Shown here piece after piece: positions 1 to 12,100 of a DNA stretch of 60,000 bases. How positions within the stretch are numbered: position 1 is the stretch's first letter; the number at the start of each line of letters is the position of its first letter. The translations under genes and the position numbers were made by a program. The notes under the pieces were generated by a model. The model made no database searches, was not told the origin of the DNA, and saw only the letters and a program-made list of their open reading frames with translations. This DNA comes from Membranipora membranacea (lineage: Eukaryota > Bryozoa > Gymnolaemata > Cheilostomatida > Membraniporidae). The DNA lies in NCBI GenBank assembly GCA_914767715.1, contig OU612073.1:15502001-15562000 (forward strand), in the 5' to 3' direction.

Positions 1-384
1 TCAATTTCAAGTTTTTCTGCCACACCACCACAGACAGAATATCGACGAATAGAATACCACTATGAAGTGTATAGGGGTAGGTGCTAGATCAAGTTTGATC
101 CAGTTAGTATGCATTAGGGGTTGCGGCCTAGCAGTAAAGGGGGTGCAACTCCAAATCCAGGCCAGCTTGAATCGATGGGGGCTAGAGTACTTCCAGGTCT
201 AGTACATTAAAATCATGCAGTTCACGTTCAGCAATAACTTTTAAACTGGGACTATCAAAAGTATTTAATAACAGTAAAGTGTCAAAATAGCTTGTGTCGA
301 CGAAAAGCTAGAAAACTTTATAAGACATAATATACAGAAACACAAAAGAATAAATAACTTGTTTTCACCTTGCTTATTTTGTAG

Positions 385-978
385 CCATGTACAACCATCG
401 CAGCACAGCCGGCTAATACGCAGAGTCAGGTGGTAAATGGTGGCTATGGAGAGTGGAATCCATGGGGACCTTGTAGTGGGACCTGCTTAGCTGCTGGTCA
501 GCTGCCAACTAGAATGCGGACGAGAGATTGCAATATGCCTCTACCTTCTGCAAATGGTGCAAGCTGTGAACCAAGACTGGGTCCCTCTTCATGGACCGTA
601 TTCTGCGAATCATTGCCTGTGGGTTCTGAATTTTTTTTAATGTGCACAAGAATAAGAAATCAATATGACATTACCTAGCTTTTTAATATTGTATCACATC
701 AAGGTAAATGGTTTTGTTTCGCTTTGTAGCCTTGTGGAACTTCAACATCCTCACCAACCACAACTGCTCGAACATGCCCAAGGAACCGCGTTCCTTGTCC
801 AGCAGGGTGTTGCCGCCAGAGAAGGCAAAATAATCAGCGTCAGAGACAAGGTAGAAGGCAAGGTCAGAGGAGAGGTCAAAGGCAGGGTCAGAGAAGGAGA
901 CAGGGACCAGGTCAAGCTCAAGGGCAGAGTAGAAGACAACCAGTCAACAGAAGAGGCAATCAAGTTAGAGCAGGATAA
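385..978 (+). CDS. 3' end of a thrombospondin type-1 domain protein with Arg/Gln-rich tail
   Basis: Two exons are visible, 385-618 and 730-978, joined in phase 0 (acceptor TTTTGTAG before 385; donor GTGGGT at 619; acceptor TTTGTAG before 730; stop TAA 976-978). The first carries a thrombospondin type-1 repeat: the WxPWGPCSGTC core, the RMRTRDC segment, and further Cys residues; the join across the intron creates the closing CESLPPCG, as expected for this fold. TSP1 repeats are extracellular and bind matrix, heparan sulfate or other proteins. The second exon gives a Thr/Ser-rich linker, a four-Cys patch (TCPRNRVPCPAGCC) and a 54-residue C-terminal tail of which I count 18 Arg and 16 Gln. The 5' part of the gene lies outside the window; a possible small upstream exon is at about 34-66 (weak). 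The tail frame has no ATG of its own, so ATG-based ORF finding misses it. Confidence 0.8.
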
Positions 979-1329
979 AAATGATACCGCCTTGCTTTGA
1001 CATGAGGAGGCTTACCGGAAAGATTCGTAACACCAAAACTGATCTAGCATTATGTTTGCTAAAGTGTTGATAAGATATCCCTATCAACTCTTGGAAAAAA
1101 TTGAACATTTAGTGTTATTCCTACAAATATTCATGCATAATCAGAGCTATCCATTATGCGCTAATATTTTTGACCTGATGAACTTATTCACTACTTCAAC
1201 TAACACAACTTCGGAAGAATATGCGTTTTCACTATTCAACTGGCCATATTCGTTTCCACTGTAATCTGTATGCAAGTATGAGCTTTGCAATGAACTCACA
1301 AAACTGCAATAATTTTATGACATTCAAAT

Positions 1330-1343
1330 TTTATTAAAATAAA
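1330..1343. terminator. Overlapping convergent poly(A) signals
   Basis: AATAAA on the plus strand at 1338-1343 serves the thrombospondin-type gene, about 360 bp after its stop. AATAAA on the minus strand at 1330-1335 serves the small secreted peptide gene, about 60 bp after its stop. The two transcription units therefore end tail to tail and probably overlap at their 3' ends. Confidence 0.6.
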
Positions 1344-1391
1344 TTCTCGTCAGATTTTGTACAATAAGGATTGCACTCTTGAGTTGGAGCA

Positions 1392-2144
1392 TTAGCCGAT
1401 ATACTGTAGGCACTTTCCCCATTCCTCGTCTTTACCATCTCTGCAAAATAAGTATGGTATGTTATTGGGTCAGCATTGGAAGGCCTCAAACATTTTCTAG
1501 CTTCAGTATTAGATAACCATATCCTTGTTCATGTGCAATTAGATGAAAACCTTACTGACAAAAAATGATATCAAACAATCTAGTTTTTAACCTCTATTGG
1601 AGCCTTGAGTGCAAGGTAATTACCCTACAGGATGAAAAATTTCATGAGAAAAAATAATTCGTGATTTTCGAGGTTGTCCTCACGCGATATGTTTGTCCCC
1701 ATGATTTTTTCTTCCAGATGAGGGTTGTCCCCTCAAATTTCGCGAGGGGCAACTCTGCGAAACTTTTATGTCGTGAAACCTTGGTCGAGATGAGACAATC
1801 GCGAATTTTTGTTCCGTGAAATTTTTCATTCTGTAGGGTATTTATTTGTTCTTGCTGTGACCAGACCATCAACTATATATATATATATATATGGTTAGCC
1901 TTGTTGAAGCAGCCACAGGTTTTGGTTTTTTTGGCCGCGTGAACAAGGCTAATATATAGTAGCTTGAATAGTGGTTAAACGTAGGAGTAATATAAACTTA
2001 CCCGACACAGATACTAAACTGACTTCCTGTTTCACAGGCTTCAAAAGCTGGCCGATCAAGTCTGCATGGTTTGTCCCGTTGGAATAATGCTCGAGAACCC
2101 CAAACTAAGGCCCAGATGTAAATCAACTGTAATATTATTCTCAT
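1392..2144 (-). CDS. Small secreted cysteine-containing peptide, two exons (63 aa)
   Basis: Exon 1 runs from the ATG at 2144 down to 2002 and ends at a perfect GTAAGT donor; exon 2 is 1440 to 1392 after an acceptor ending TTATTTTGCAG, with stop TAA at 1392-1394. The join is phase 2 and gives 63 residues. Residues 1-19 look like a signal peptide (MRIILQLIYIWALVWG then SRA, a plausible cleavage site); the mature part is about 44 residues with four Cys (in KPCRL, EACET, SICVG and GKCLQ contexts) and a mixed charge. Four Cys could form two disulfides. I recognise no family. Supporting signals are the signal peptide, the consensus splice sites and an AATAAA about 60 bp past the stop. No clear TATA box was seen upstream. 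A second frame of exon 2 is also open but does not match the phase of exon 1. Confidence 0.6.
1621..1840. mobile_element. MITE with TA target duplication, in the intron of the small peptide gene
   Basis: Terminal inverted repeats of about 25 bp, beginning CCCTACAGGATGAAAAATTT on the left (1623) and mirrored at 1814-1838 as the reverse complement with one or two changes, flanked by TA on each side. The inside is rich in TTCGCGA-like words. Size and TA duplication suggest a Tc1/mariner-type non-autonomous element. A lone similar end (ATCCTATAGGGTA) occurs near 36720. Confidence 0.7.
1874..1892. repeat. (AT)n microsatellite
   Basis: About nine AT dinucleotides inside the intron of the small peptide gene. 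Confidence 0.9.
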
Positions 2145-3142
2145 TATTGCTTCGACCAACGTACAGACACAAGCAATGCTGATCAGAATCCTACTTTATT
2201 AAACATGATGATTAATGATTTGGCATATTATTATCATGAATGAGAAAGGACAGCTGGGACGGGCTACTATCTATCGCTAGCCTAATACTGCATGCTTTAC
2301 CTGGAAACTTCTAGCATAGTTATAGGTGATTTGGTAATAAAACACCACATTCATGAGAGAGAATGTGTACATAAATAATCTATAGATGAAATGATACATA
2401 ACGTTTGATCTAAAGTATCTACATTCTGGGTCTTCTCTATGCAACCAGTAAGCAGTTAGGAGGGGGGAGAAGGTTGGCAACTAAAAATGCCAACAAGTTA
2501 GAAATGTGGAATGCTACAGGTCAATTGTAGAGGTTATCCAACATCAGAAGGCCAGAACAATGTTTGTGAATCTGCACCGAGCTAGGGGCAATGCTGAGAG
2601 GTTTTCATAAAACATATCTGGCAGGGTTTGCAATTCTGCTAAATTTTCACTAAAGTTGATTTTTATTGGCACTCAGCGTTTTCCCCTACTTTAATAGCTG
2701 GCTTCGAATTCACACAAAGCGCTGATATTTGTATGAATAAAATGCTTTAGTTTTCAACTTCCGTGTGAGGATCAGGGAGGGACTATTCTATGTCCCATTG
2801 CATTGTCAGCAGTTTCCAAAAGACTTAGATTACATGCTACAAGACGTGATTTCATTGGCTGGTTGCAATTGGCGCACTGTTATCTCAGATGCAAAATTTC
2901 CTTGTTACTGTAGATGTCAGGAGATGTACTGCACATGGAAAGTAATAATCGTTATCCATTATCTAAACGTATTTGCATTTTAAATTAGAAACTGTTATCA
3001 GTTTACCATAGTTCGCTCAATATTGAGGTCTGTTATATGAGTAATAGAGTGAACACTAGCTAGAGAGCGAACAATTTCACATTCAGTTGTGGGACATTCT
3101 TGAAGAAACACCTGAGATTTTGCATCATAACAAGGTCAGATA
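2145..3142. other. Intergenic, between divergent peptide and lectin genes
   Basis: The upstream regions of the minus-strand peptide gene and the plus-strand lectin share this 1-kb interval. I see no firm exon or repeat. An open frame at 2765-2983 (+) holds a Cys cluster (CYCRCQEMYC) but has no supported start or splice context. Confidence 0.5.
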
Positions 3143-5438
3143 ATGGAGCTGTACAGTCAACCAAGAAGCACTCCAGTCAACAAAGAAAATTCTAGAGACC
3201 TTCCTCCACCTCCGCCGTCTCAGCCGCAGTATGAATCACCCCGTCCAGAGTCATGTCCCTACATAGGGCCAGATCTGGCGATGTCAGGTACAGATGTACT
3301 AGGTACCCATACTTATGAAGACATGCGTCAAATAACAGGAAAAGTAGGCAGCTTTGCTTCCACTGCCCAGAGGCAGTCGTCACAGCGCGCTGCAAACCCA
3401 ATATATGCTTATATGGACGAGGAGGATCCCAGCTACGTCTTAAACGGACAAAAAGGTTTGTAATATTCCAGACATTTATATCTATGAGTTTGAATTTGAA
3501 AAATATGATACATTGATACATTAAAACTATGAGGGACATTGATTAATTTATCATCATTGCTTTTAATGCCAAGCAGATGGCAGCCATAGCTCTAGCACAC
3601 GCTCTGGACCTTTAATGGTAAATCATGGTCAAAATTATGAAAGCCAATGTCTAGGCCTTCTGTAACCTCTGTTGTCTGTCCATTAATTTTGATCAATCTT
3701 GTTTTCACAGGTCGAAGTTCCTCAACCCAATTCTTGTACGCAAACCAGCAGCCTGCCCTAGCAGCAGCAGATAATTGTCAGCAGAAATACAAAGGCTGTT
3801 CTAATGGCAGGATGAAGACTCTAGCTGTAATCGTTGCTCTCCTAGTTTCTGTATCATTGTCAGCAGCAGCTCTGTGCGTCACGCTTCTGAGAGAAGATGG
3901 AACTGGAACTGACCATAGAGGTATGTATGAACACCTACCCTGCCATCAAGTCATATGTCTGACACTAGGAGATCACTCTTACAAAGCAAAATCAACCCTT
4001 GATTCCTATCGGAAATCAGCTATATCGCTCAACCTTAACATGAACATAGTTCTACCGATATAAATGTCATATTGTACATGTTTTAAACTAGCTAGGTAAT
4101 CTTTTTGAGTCAAATGTTTTATTTTAAACTATACTTTGTTTTCTTTGACTTAGAAGCCAGAATTGAAGGAAGCAAGGTATTAAATGCAAAGCTTGCACAA
4201 CAGAAAGCATCAATTGACCGTCTAAATCAAACCATGGCAGCAGAACAGCCCACTACCTCAAGTATGTCATTCCTATATTATTGAAACGTTGTAATCCAGA
4301 TAATGTGTGATCCACTTTACTTGAAATTTGAACTTCTCCTTTTTGGGCTCGCGGAAATATTCCGGTACGTTGAGAGCATTTCAAATAGCATCTGTATTAC
4401 TAGTCAACCGACTGGGGGAAGCCAAGTAATTTCAAGGAAAATTTCCATCAAATCTTATCAAGTGAAAAGCCTGGTGTGAAACTAAATTTGTAAAAATACA
4501 ATTTTCCTGGTGCAATATATTTATAGTATTCATGTTTGTATATATTTTTCGTTTTAGCTGTGGCTCAGCTGATCTGCTCCTATAATTATACCCTTAATCC
4601 GTACTCTCAGCAATGTGTCAGGTTGATAACCACCGAGAAAACCTGGGCAGATGCAAGACATAATTGCATATCAGAAGGGGAGACAATGGCTACTTTCACT
4701 ACCAAACAATCCGTTGAGTGGCTGTACCGTCGGATAACAGACAGGAAATCGTCAGGTAAAAGCAAGATCTCTTGCAGATAACAAGCAGTGCGGGGAACCT
4801 GCTGTGTGTAAACAAAGCCTTAATCTGGCCCATGCAAAACTGTAGACTCATAGCATTGTGTATCATTCACCTGTCCTTAACCACGCTTGAAAATTTCCTC
4901 CAAGCTTAAACGAGCAGCCTCACTATTCTATTCTATCATAGGCTTTTGCTTCGGTTTTTATACAAGTCTGCGGTTAATTAACATAAGCTTATCTTGATGG
5001 TTGAGCTAGCATCTTTGAAATGCTTAATAAGAATTGCGACATTGAATTGAATAAAAATTTCGATAAGAATATGCGATATGAATTGCGATATGAATTGTGA
5101 TAAGAATTGTGATATTCCATCATCACAGAAAACAAGGATGTTTGCTAATAACACTGTACCGCAAAACAACCCGCTTAAGCTTTGTTTGTTTTTCACTCAC
5201 AGATTGGGGATCACGGTCAATATACATAGGACTGTACCATGATGACACAGACTGGAAGTGGGTGGATCTGGATGATGTCGCTGTGTCACAGGCAATCTGG
5301 GCTCCCGATGAACCAGATGACAGCAGTAAAGGATCATGTGGCTGCATGAAATACGGACATTCGACATTAGTGTACGACTGTAGCTGCAATGAGCGTGACA
5401 GATACTCGCTTTGTCAGAAGCCAGCGATAAGGGACTAA
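3143..5438 (+). CDS. Type II transmembrane C-type lectin with tyrosine-rich cytoplasmic tail (about 354 aa)
   Basis: Exons 3143-3455, 3711-3920, 4154-4261, 4558-4755 and 5203-5438 join with every intron in phase 1 and give about 354 residues. Residues 1-140 are a cytoplasmic tail with PPPPP (21-25) and about ten Tyr: YSQP, YESP and YIGP (YxxP), YEDM and YAYM (YxxM), NPIY (85-88) and YANQ (YxN). Residues 141-164 are one transmembrane helix with no signal peptide, so type II. Residues 175-210 form a short heptad-like stalk. The C-type lectin domain follows (C216 to the final SLCQKP): WADARHNC, IYIGLYHDD, a changed EPN motif (DEPDD) and VYDCSC where WND is usual, so calcium and sugar binding are doubtful. 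An optional extra exon starting at 3577 is possible (in frame only if its donor is at 3627 or further on). A poly(A) signal AATAAA is at 5758-5763. It is probably a surface recognition receptor. Confidence 0.85.
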
Positions 5439-6184
5439 TCCAGGTTTAAATTTTGGACTCGTTATTATAAAATCCCAGGCTTTTTTTTACAAAATATCTA
5501 AATTGACAATCTTTTTTTCACCTGTTCATTCATTTGTTTTTTTTATTGTGTATGCGATTAGTCAGTTTTTTTTTCCACTTTTGTTTCATGTATTATCTAT
5601 ATATCATTACAAATGCTGGGGCAGATTTCGGGAAGACAACTTGTTACAAACTTAATTCCTATAGAAATAATTGACAAAGGAGCATGTGTTACAAAAGCAT
5701 TACAAGAAACTGAAGCATTGCAATACACCTGCATATACCTTAGATCCAATCTTTGTTAATAAAATAACTGATACACTTTCTTTGATTTATAAATTGCTAG
5801 ACCGCACTATCGACTGCGTCCATTAAATGAGTAGTATCTAATGTTATATCTAGGTACTTTGAAGTAGTAAATAACAGTATATAGAAAACATAATATGATA
5901 TGGCCGCAGGATTGAATCTTTGATAATATTATTATAAAATATTCAATCCTGTGGCTACATCATGTGGGAATCATAAGTTACAAACAACATTATCCAATAA
6001 TACCGGAGTATAGAATTGAAAAATGGAACATCAACTAGCAAAATAATCAGTAGAAAATAATTTGATACATCTGGCAGACAGGCAGAGTATACTAGTTTGA
6101 AATCTTATCAATTTTGTGCATAGTGGCTGACTATTTGCAGAACATAACATTCATTTCATCCAAAGTAGAAACAAAAACAGTGTC
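5439..6184. other. 3' region of the lectin, with hairpin
   Basis: Holds the lectin's AATAAA (5758-5763) and an imperfect hairpin at about 5899-5965, with arms GGCCGCAGGATTGAAT and ATTCAATCCTGTGGCT. It separates two convergent genes (lectin + and transporter copy A -). No other gene seen. Confidence 0.6.
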
Positions 6185-9100
6185 TTAAAACGCAGCGCTT
6201 TCACTGTCAGCTTTGCTCGGTCTGTTTCTATCTTCTAGAGCCCAGGGTTGAGGTTCTCCACTAGCAAATATGGAGAAAACAACGGCACCAAAGGTAAAAA
6301 TACCAGCCCACACATAGAACACTATCTGCCATTCCTCTTTGGTCCCCTGTGGAAGAAAGATAACAGTGAGTCACATCCAATAATGTATATACATTGGCGC
6401 AAAAATGGATGCTGTATTCAACCATTGAGAATTTTATGACTATAGGCTAAACCTGATACAATTAGTAGGCATTCAGGGCTCAAGTCTACAGTTGATTACA
6501 CTGAAACATATTAAGGTTCCATATGATATGGCTCTAGTAGTCTACTCAGAGCCTCAAAGTCATAAAATCTCAGAGTAAGTTTTCCTATTTTCGTTTTTTT
6601 TAGGTGTAACGGAAAAAAGTGAAATGGGAAACTATGACGATCGATCTCCTGTATGCATACCATAATTTAGGGCCACAGTTTACAATAAATGGGAGGGGAT
6701 ACCCTAGAACTACGGGCCTGTAATTAATCTAGGGTTTTCAAGCTGAAATTATATACTCACGTTAGGTGTCATGGCGTTGACAACTGAGGGAGCAAACATT
6801 CCTGGTATAGTCGCTATTGTGTTACTGATTCCGAAAATCTCTCCTGCATATCTGGACAAAAAAAGGACCGCATATAAACCACTGAACAAGGAAAAGACAT
6901 TAAAGGAAAAAATAACCATTGATACATGTAAGTTGTGCTCAAAATGCAAGTTGTGTTCCCCTTTGTTGAATTCTGCTAGTAAAACATAGTTTTTGCTTTC
7001 ACCTTCAAACAACCTTATGTTGACCAGGGAGCATTCATTACACTAGACCATTGGCCTCTCCCATTGCGCATACTCAGAGAATGCTAAGGGAGGTTCAGCA
7101 ATTTTTTCTCAACATCTTTGAATGAAATACACCCTACACTCGAATTTCATAATCACGACGCTGCATGAGCAGAAACCAATGAGAGCATATCTCCGGTAGT
7201 TTTAACATACTTGGGAGCAATGTCTTGCGGGTTGACATTGTATCCAGAGCGATTGAAGCCTGTGAAACCAACAGCTACCGTCAGGAAGACAACTCCCAAA
7301 TACTCCTTACCACAAGGTATGTGGCCAGTTGCAATAAGCATTCCTGCTGGTATTATGAAAGCTAAAAAAAGAAACAATAAAGTATGAATATCTGGAATGA
7401 GACATGTCTTGATAACTTTAGTATCTATATCAGATTTCCTCATCATTTCAAAAGGACACTATACGATTTCCATCATGCGACAGCCTTGGATAAAGGTGTC
7501 TTTGTTGATAAGACTACTTTTTTTCTATTTTCTAATATTTTACTTTATATTTTAATATTTATAATTTAATTAATATTTAATACTCTTTTTTTTACTTTTT
7601 TAATACTAGGCTACATAAAATCAATTATATGCTCCAGACACATCTACAGTATGTGTAGTTTTACTTTATTATTATGTTCTCATTCTCTTAAAGTGACAGT
7701 CCTATTAGAAAAGTGGATATGTTACCCCAGTAACTCGAATATTGTGAGTTCATAGGGCAAATAAAAATTTAAAAAAAATTAAAATTGTGGTAAATAGCAT
7801 TTAAGTTTTTTTTTTTAATATTTTAGCAAGGATCATAGTGGATCATAGTGGTCAGGGAGAGGCAATAAATCACTATGATCCACTATGATCCCAATTTTCA
7901 GACTTTGTAGCAGTTCATTTCATTATGCCCTAATGACCTTTCAGCCTGAGATCTTTAAATCCGTACCAAGCATGGCTTAGTAGGACTGTCACTTTAATAA
8001 TAGATTTGTAAAATGGTCTACTCACCCATGATCATTGCAATCTTCCGGGCCGTAGTAGTGGTTAGGTGACCTTTTTCTCTTAGTATGTCAATACTATGTG
8101 ATACAGTATTAGCTATCAGAAACATGACAATGTATGGTAACATAGAATACAGCCCGTTCTGTAAAACAAATATAACTCATACACCGTTGAAGCTTTACCA
8201 GATTTAATTTTGTGATTTTATGTTTGTCATTTTTTGTTAAATAAATCTTGATGCCAAAACTGACAATCACATTTTAATCCTACTCTACCTAACTCTGGCA
8301 AGTCGATTTGTCATCTCAATCACACTTTTCTCACAATGTTGCCGTAAAACGATGTAGTAAGGCATTGGGAAGGCCTCTCAACATACGTTGTGCAAACATC
8401 GCTACTCACCGATTTGATGTCGAAATTGAGAACTTCCTTCATGAATGCTGGTAACTTTGTAAGGAGAGTGTAGTTACCAAAGTTATTACAGAAATGAGCC
8501 GTCATAATAGCGTATATGGCTGGTGAGGACATGATTGCCTTCCATGGTACATATTTGTTCTAAAAAATGGAATATTAATTGTTTGATTCAATATAAAAAT
8601 AGAAAACATAATGTTTTTTTTAATACTTTATTGTCATTTTTTGGCATTTTCTGGCATTTTCTGGCATTTTTTGGCATTCTTTGGCATTTTTTGGCATTTT
8701 TTGGCATTTATTGACAGTATAACAAATAAACAACTAGCTTATTTTCTGTACTCAGTGAAACAAAATGCGATTTTTCCCCCAGATTAGGGCTGAGCATTGC
8801 AATAGATAATTTTCCCTTTGGCACTACATTTTGAAACAAAATGGAATCTAGACTTTTTCCATAATTGGTGGTTATTGAAATTAGCGTCCAAAAGTATATA
8901 AGCAATGTTCAATGGATTTTGAGTGACTTGCACGGTATTAGTAGAACAAGATTTTGGTATTGGCGCAGCCCTAAAATCAGGGAAATTGGAAATTTAGTCT
9001 TAAGAGATGTTTCCATAGTTTGTCAATAACACAAAAAAGTCCCCTTCAAGAGTAAGTAGCTAAGAAGAGTTGGTGTGCCTAGCTGTAGCAGGACTGGAAA

Positions 9101-12100
9101 TATTGGAAAGAAAAAAATCATATATGTTAACCATTGGCAATGATAGCGTTTTAATTCACTGTGTAGTTTTGAAAATGTAAATTTACATACGGTGACGACA
9201 CTGCCCTATGATTGATGCATTTTTGCTGCAGATATGTTACAGATCTGAAACGTCCGATGTGACCAGGAAGGCAAAAAACTTCTTTATCTGAGATAAAACT
9301 ATTGAATGCCGCCATTGTTAGATCACTAAAATTATTAATCTTTTTATAGCACACCATGGTCACAGTAAAACAGAGCCAGAACGTTTATGCGGAGATAATA
9401 TTGCTCAGTAACCATCAGTATTTATGTTGACTGTTTTTTTACCTTTCCTTCCTGTTTTCTCTCCATGGAGCTCTCTATGTACCTCCGTTCTCTATCGCTT
9501 ATTCGAGGATGCTCTGCTGGGGAGTCGTAGACAGTGTAAGCCCAAACAAGACAGAACAGCAGACAAACTCCTCCTCCGATGTAAAACATACTTGGCCATC
9601 CACCATCAAACGCTTCCCATTCACAGAAGAAACCTCCAGCGCCCAACATCAACACATTACCTACCTGCAAATTTGAAATGTGTTGATCTGAGTGATTGAC
9701 TGGCAAAACTTAACCACAGTGTATGATTTCTACAAATGAGTTGCTCATGGAAACACAGCTGTTCTCACTAAGAAATAAGTGAACACAGCGACCAGTCTGT
9801 GGAATGGATACATGAAACAACATAATGCCATTAAACAGTAGCTGTATGATGCAAGTGGTTGCTGTGCGTCTGACTAAAGCAGAACCTTCATGCTATCTAC
9901 TGTTGATGTGAGACTGTCTTGAGGAGTTGTAAGGTTATATTGAGTTGTTGTGAGACAACCCAACGCCTTAGGCCTTCAAAGCAGCTAAAAAGCCAAACTA
10001 ATAGACCCGGCTTATTTTAAACAAAATAACCTGAGCAATATTTAACATTACCTAACCACAAATATCTGTGGATCTCTTGCTATCTTCCATACAACACTGA
10101 TATTTTTTTTGTGATGCTAGGTTCAACTGCAAAATTTAACTCGATAATAATATATTCAATTTGCAAGGAGTTTAATCGGAACTTTTTCAATACAACGAGC
10201 CTTCAAAAAACCAAGGATCGCCTTGAAACAAAGTCTAGTCGAGTTAAATACTCACCATAGTGCCAGAGAAGCAAAATACTATGAGCTTACTTCTCTCAAA
10301 GGGAGGAGCCCACCGTCCCCATAGATTCGACATGGCGGGGAACACAACTCCAGTAGAAAGTCCTGCTATCACTCTTAGAGCAATAACCAGAGCTGCTGAT
10401 GTTGTATAATCTTTTCCATCGTACCTGAATTTGCAACAAGTTATAATGAATTGGATGGTAACAAATAAACATTGTCAATTGTGTTCGTAAATATAGAAGG
10501 ATGAGTAGTTGTTGTGTTAATTATTTTGATATACTTTCGTAGCAGCGCATCAAAACTTTTCTTGTTTGTTGTTGAAGGCTGAAGACTGAACATATACATT
10601 TGGAACAGCACATGTTCAGTCTTGTTGACAACCCTGTGACCTTTCCACATCAACAACAAAAAGAAAAGTTGACAAATTGATGTTCTATTTCATCTCTCAC
10701 CTCGCTGCGAACGGTAGTGCTACTGTCGAGGCTCCAAAGACGAACATCCCGAGAAGCATGACTCGTTTCCCTCCATATCTGCCTGCCAGCCATCCACCTG
10801 GTATCTGAGTTACAATGTATCCATAGAAAAAGGAGCTGAGCACCCAGCCCTGAGTAAATTTACTCCACGCAATCTCTCCACTGATAGGCTGTAAATACAG
10901 TTTAATGGAATTATAAATATTTATTATTCATTTAATTTGTAAACAGCAAGGATAAATGGGTTGTGGGTATAGTATCAGAAACTTTTTAATAAGTTTCAGC
11001 GCACTATACTTAGTAACAATTTTGGCACTTCCTTATTTGTCACAACAAAAACAGATATATGTGTAAAAACTGCAGTATGTTGCAAGAACCATCAACTCAG
11101 CAGAAAAACTGGTTTATCTAAACTTCTGGAGTTTTGTGGCGTCATTTTACCTTATGATTTGATTGTGTACACGTCTGTATCCCTGTGAGTCATGTGTATG
11201 ACAAAGGGCAAGGTGGGTGTGGGAGGGGTGCTATAGCGCCTTCCCAATGGTTAAAATGTAGACAAATTCATACAGGAACTGTTGCGAATTATGATGGAGA
11301 AGAGAATATTTTCGCACAGCGAAAGTTTTTTTTGTTGAATATTTTCGCGACCTGTCATAATTGTCACCTTACAGCCCCGCCCTCCCGCAAGGGGGAAATT
11401 TTCGCAAATTGTGAAATGAATGGCAATATCGAACATTTCAGCCATAATGCAGGATCACTTGTAACAAAGAGATTTTTTGACACAAATCTCCCTTTCGTCC
11501 AAAATGACAGTTTTGCAAAAGAAATTATTTTATTTAGTATTATGTTAGAGAACTTTAACATCCAAAGTTCACTGTTTTGTGTTATTTCCAAAGAAAAACA
11601 AATGGACAATTTTCTTGGCACCAGTACAGTTATGATGATTTTGTGTAGAGTGGCTGGGGAAGCTCAGCTACATGCAAAAAACAGAATGGTCACTATTTTG
11701 AAATATCTTGTGCTTACAGAGCGCCCTGCATACTTAGTTCTCCACAAAACGAAAGGGCAATCAAAATTAATATCAAATAACTTTTACAGGCATGAGGCCA
11801 CTGTTAGGCCGCAAAAGATTACCCATTAGGCTGCTCAGGCGAAAAGGCCACAGGTCGCCCACAGCTGCTCTATATGATGGAAAACATGGCATCTGATAGT
11901 GCTATATGAAAATAGCCAAAAATAAATGAAAATGACATATTCATTAGGATTCTATAACCCAGTGTCAAACTTACATAAGGAAATCAAGATAATGTCAAGT
12001 GATAAAGGATGCTATTGCTTTGCTTTACGCAGATAGAATATGTATTTCTATTCATAGCACGCAGGGCTGCCAAATCGCAACAAGTAGATCTACTCTTTTT

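Noticed and set aside
3577-3617. Constitutive extra exon of the lectin gene
   Set aside because: With the best donor (3617) it would shift the frame of the next exon; it fits only with weaker donors, so it is left as optional.
11185-11829. Longest open frame in the window (214 codons, +)
   Set aside because: It runs through a transposon relic and a TTCGCG-rich insertion in intron 2 of transporter copy A, antisense to the gene, with no recognisable domain; related copy at 58 kb does not keep it open.
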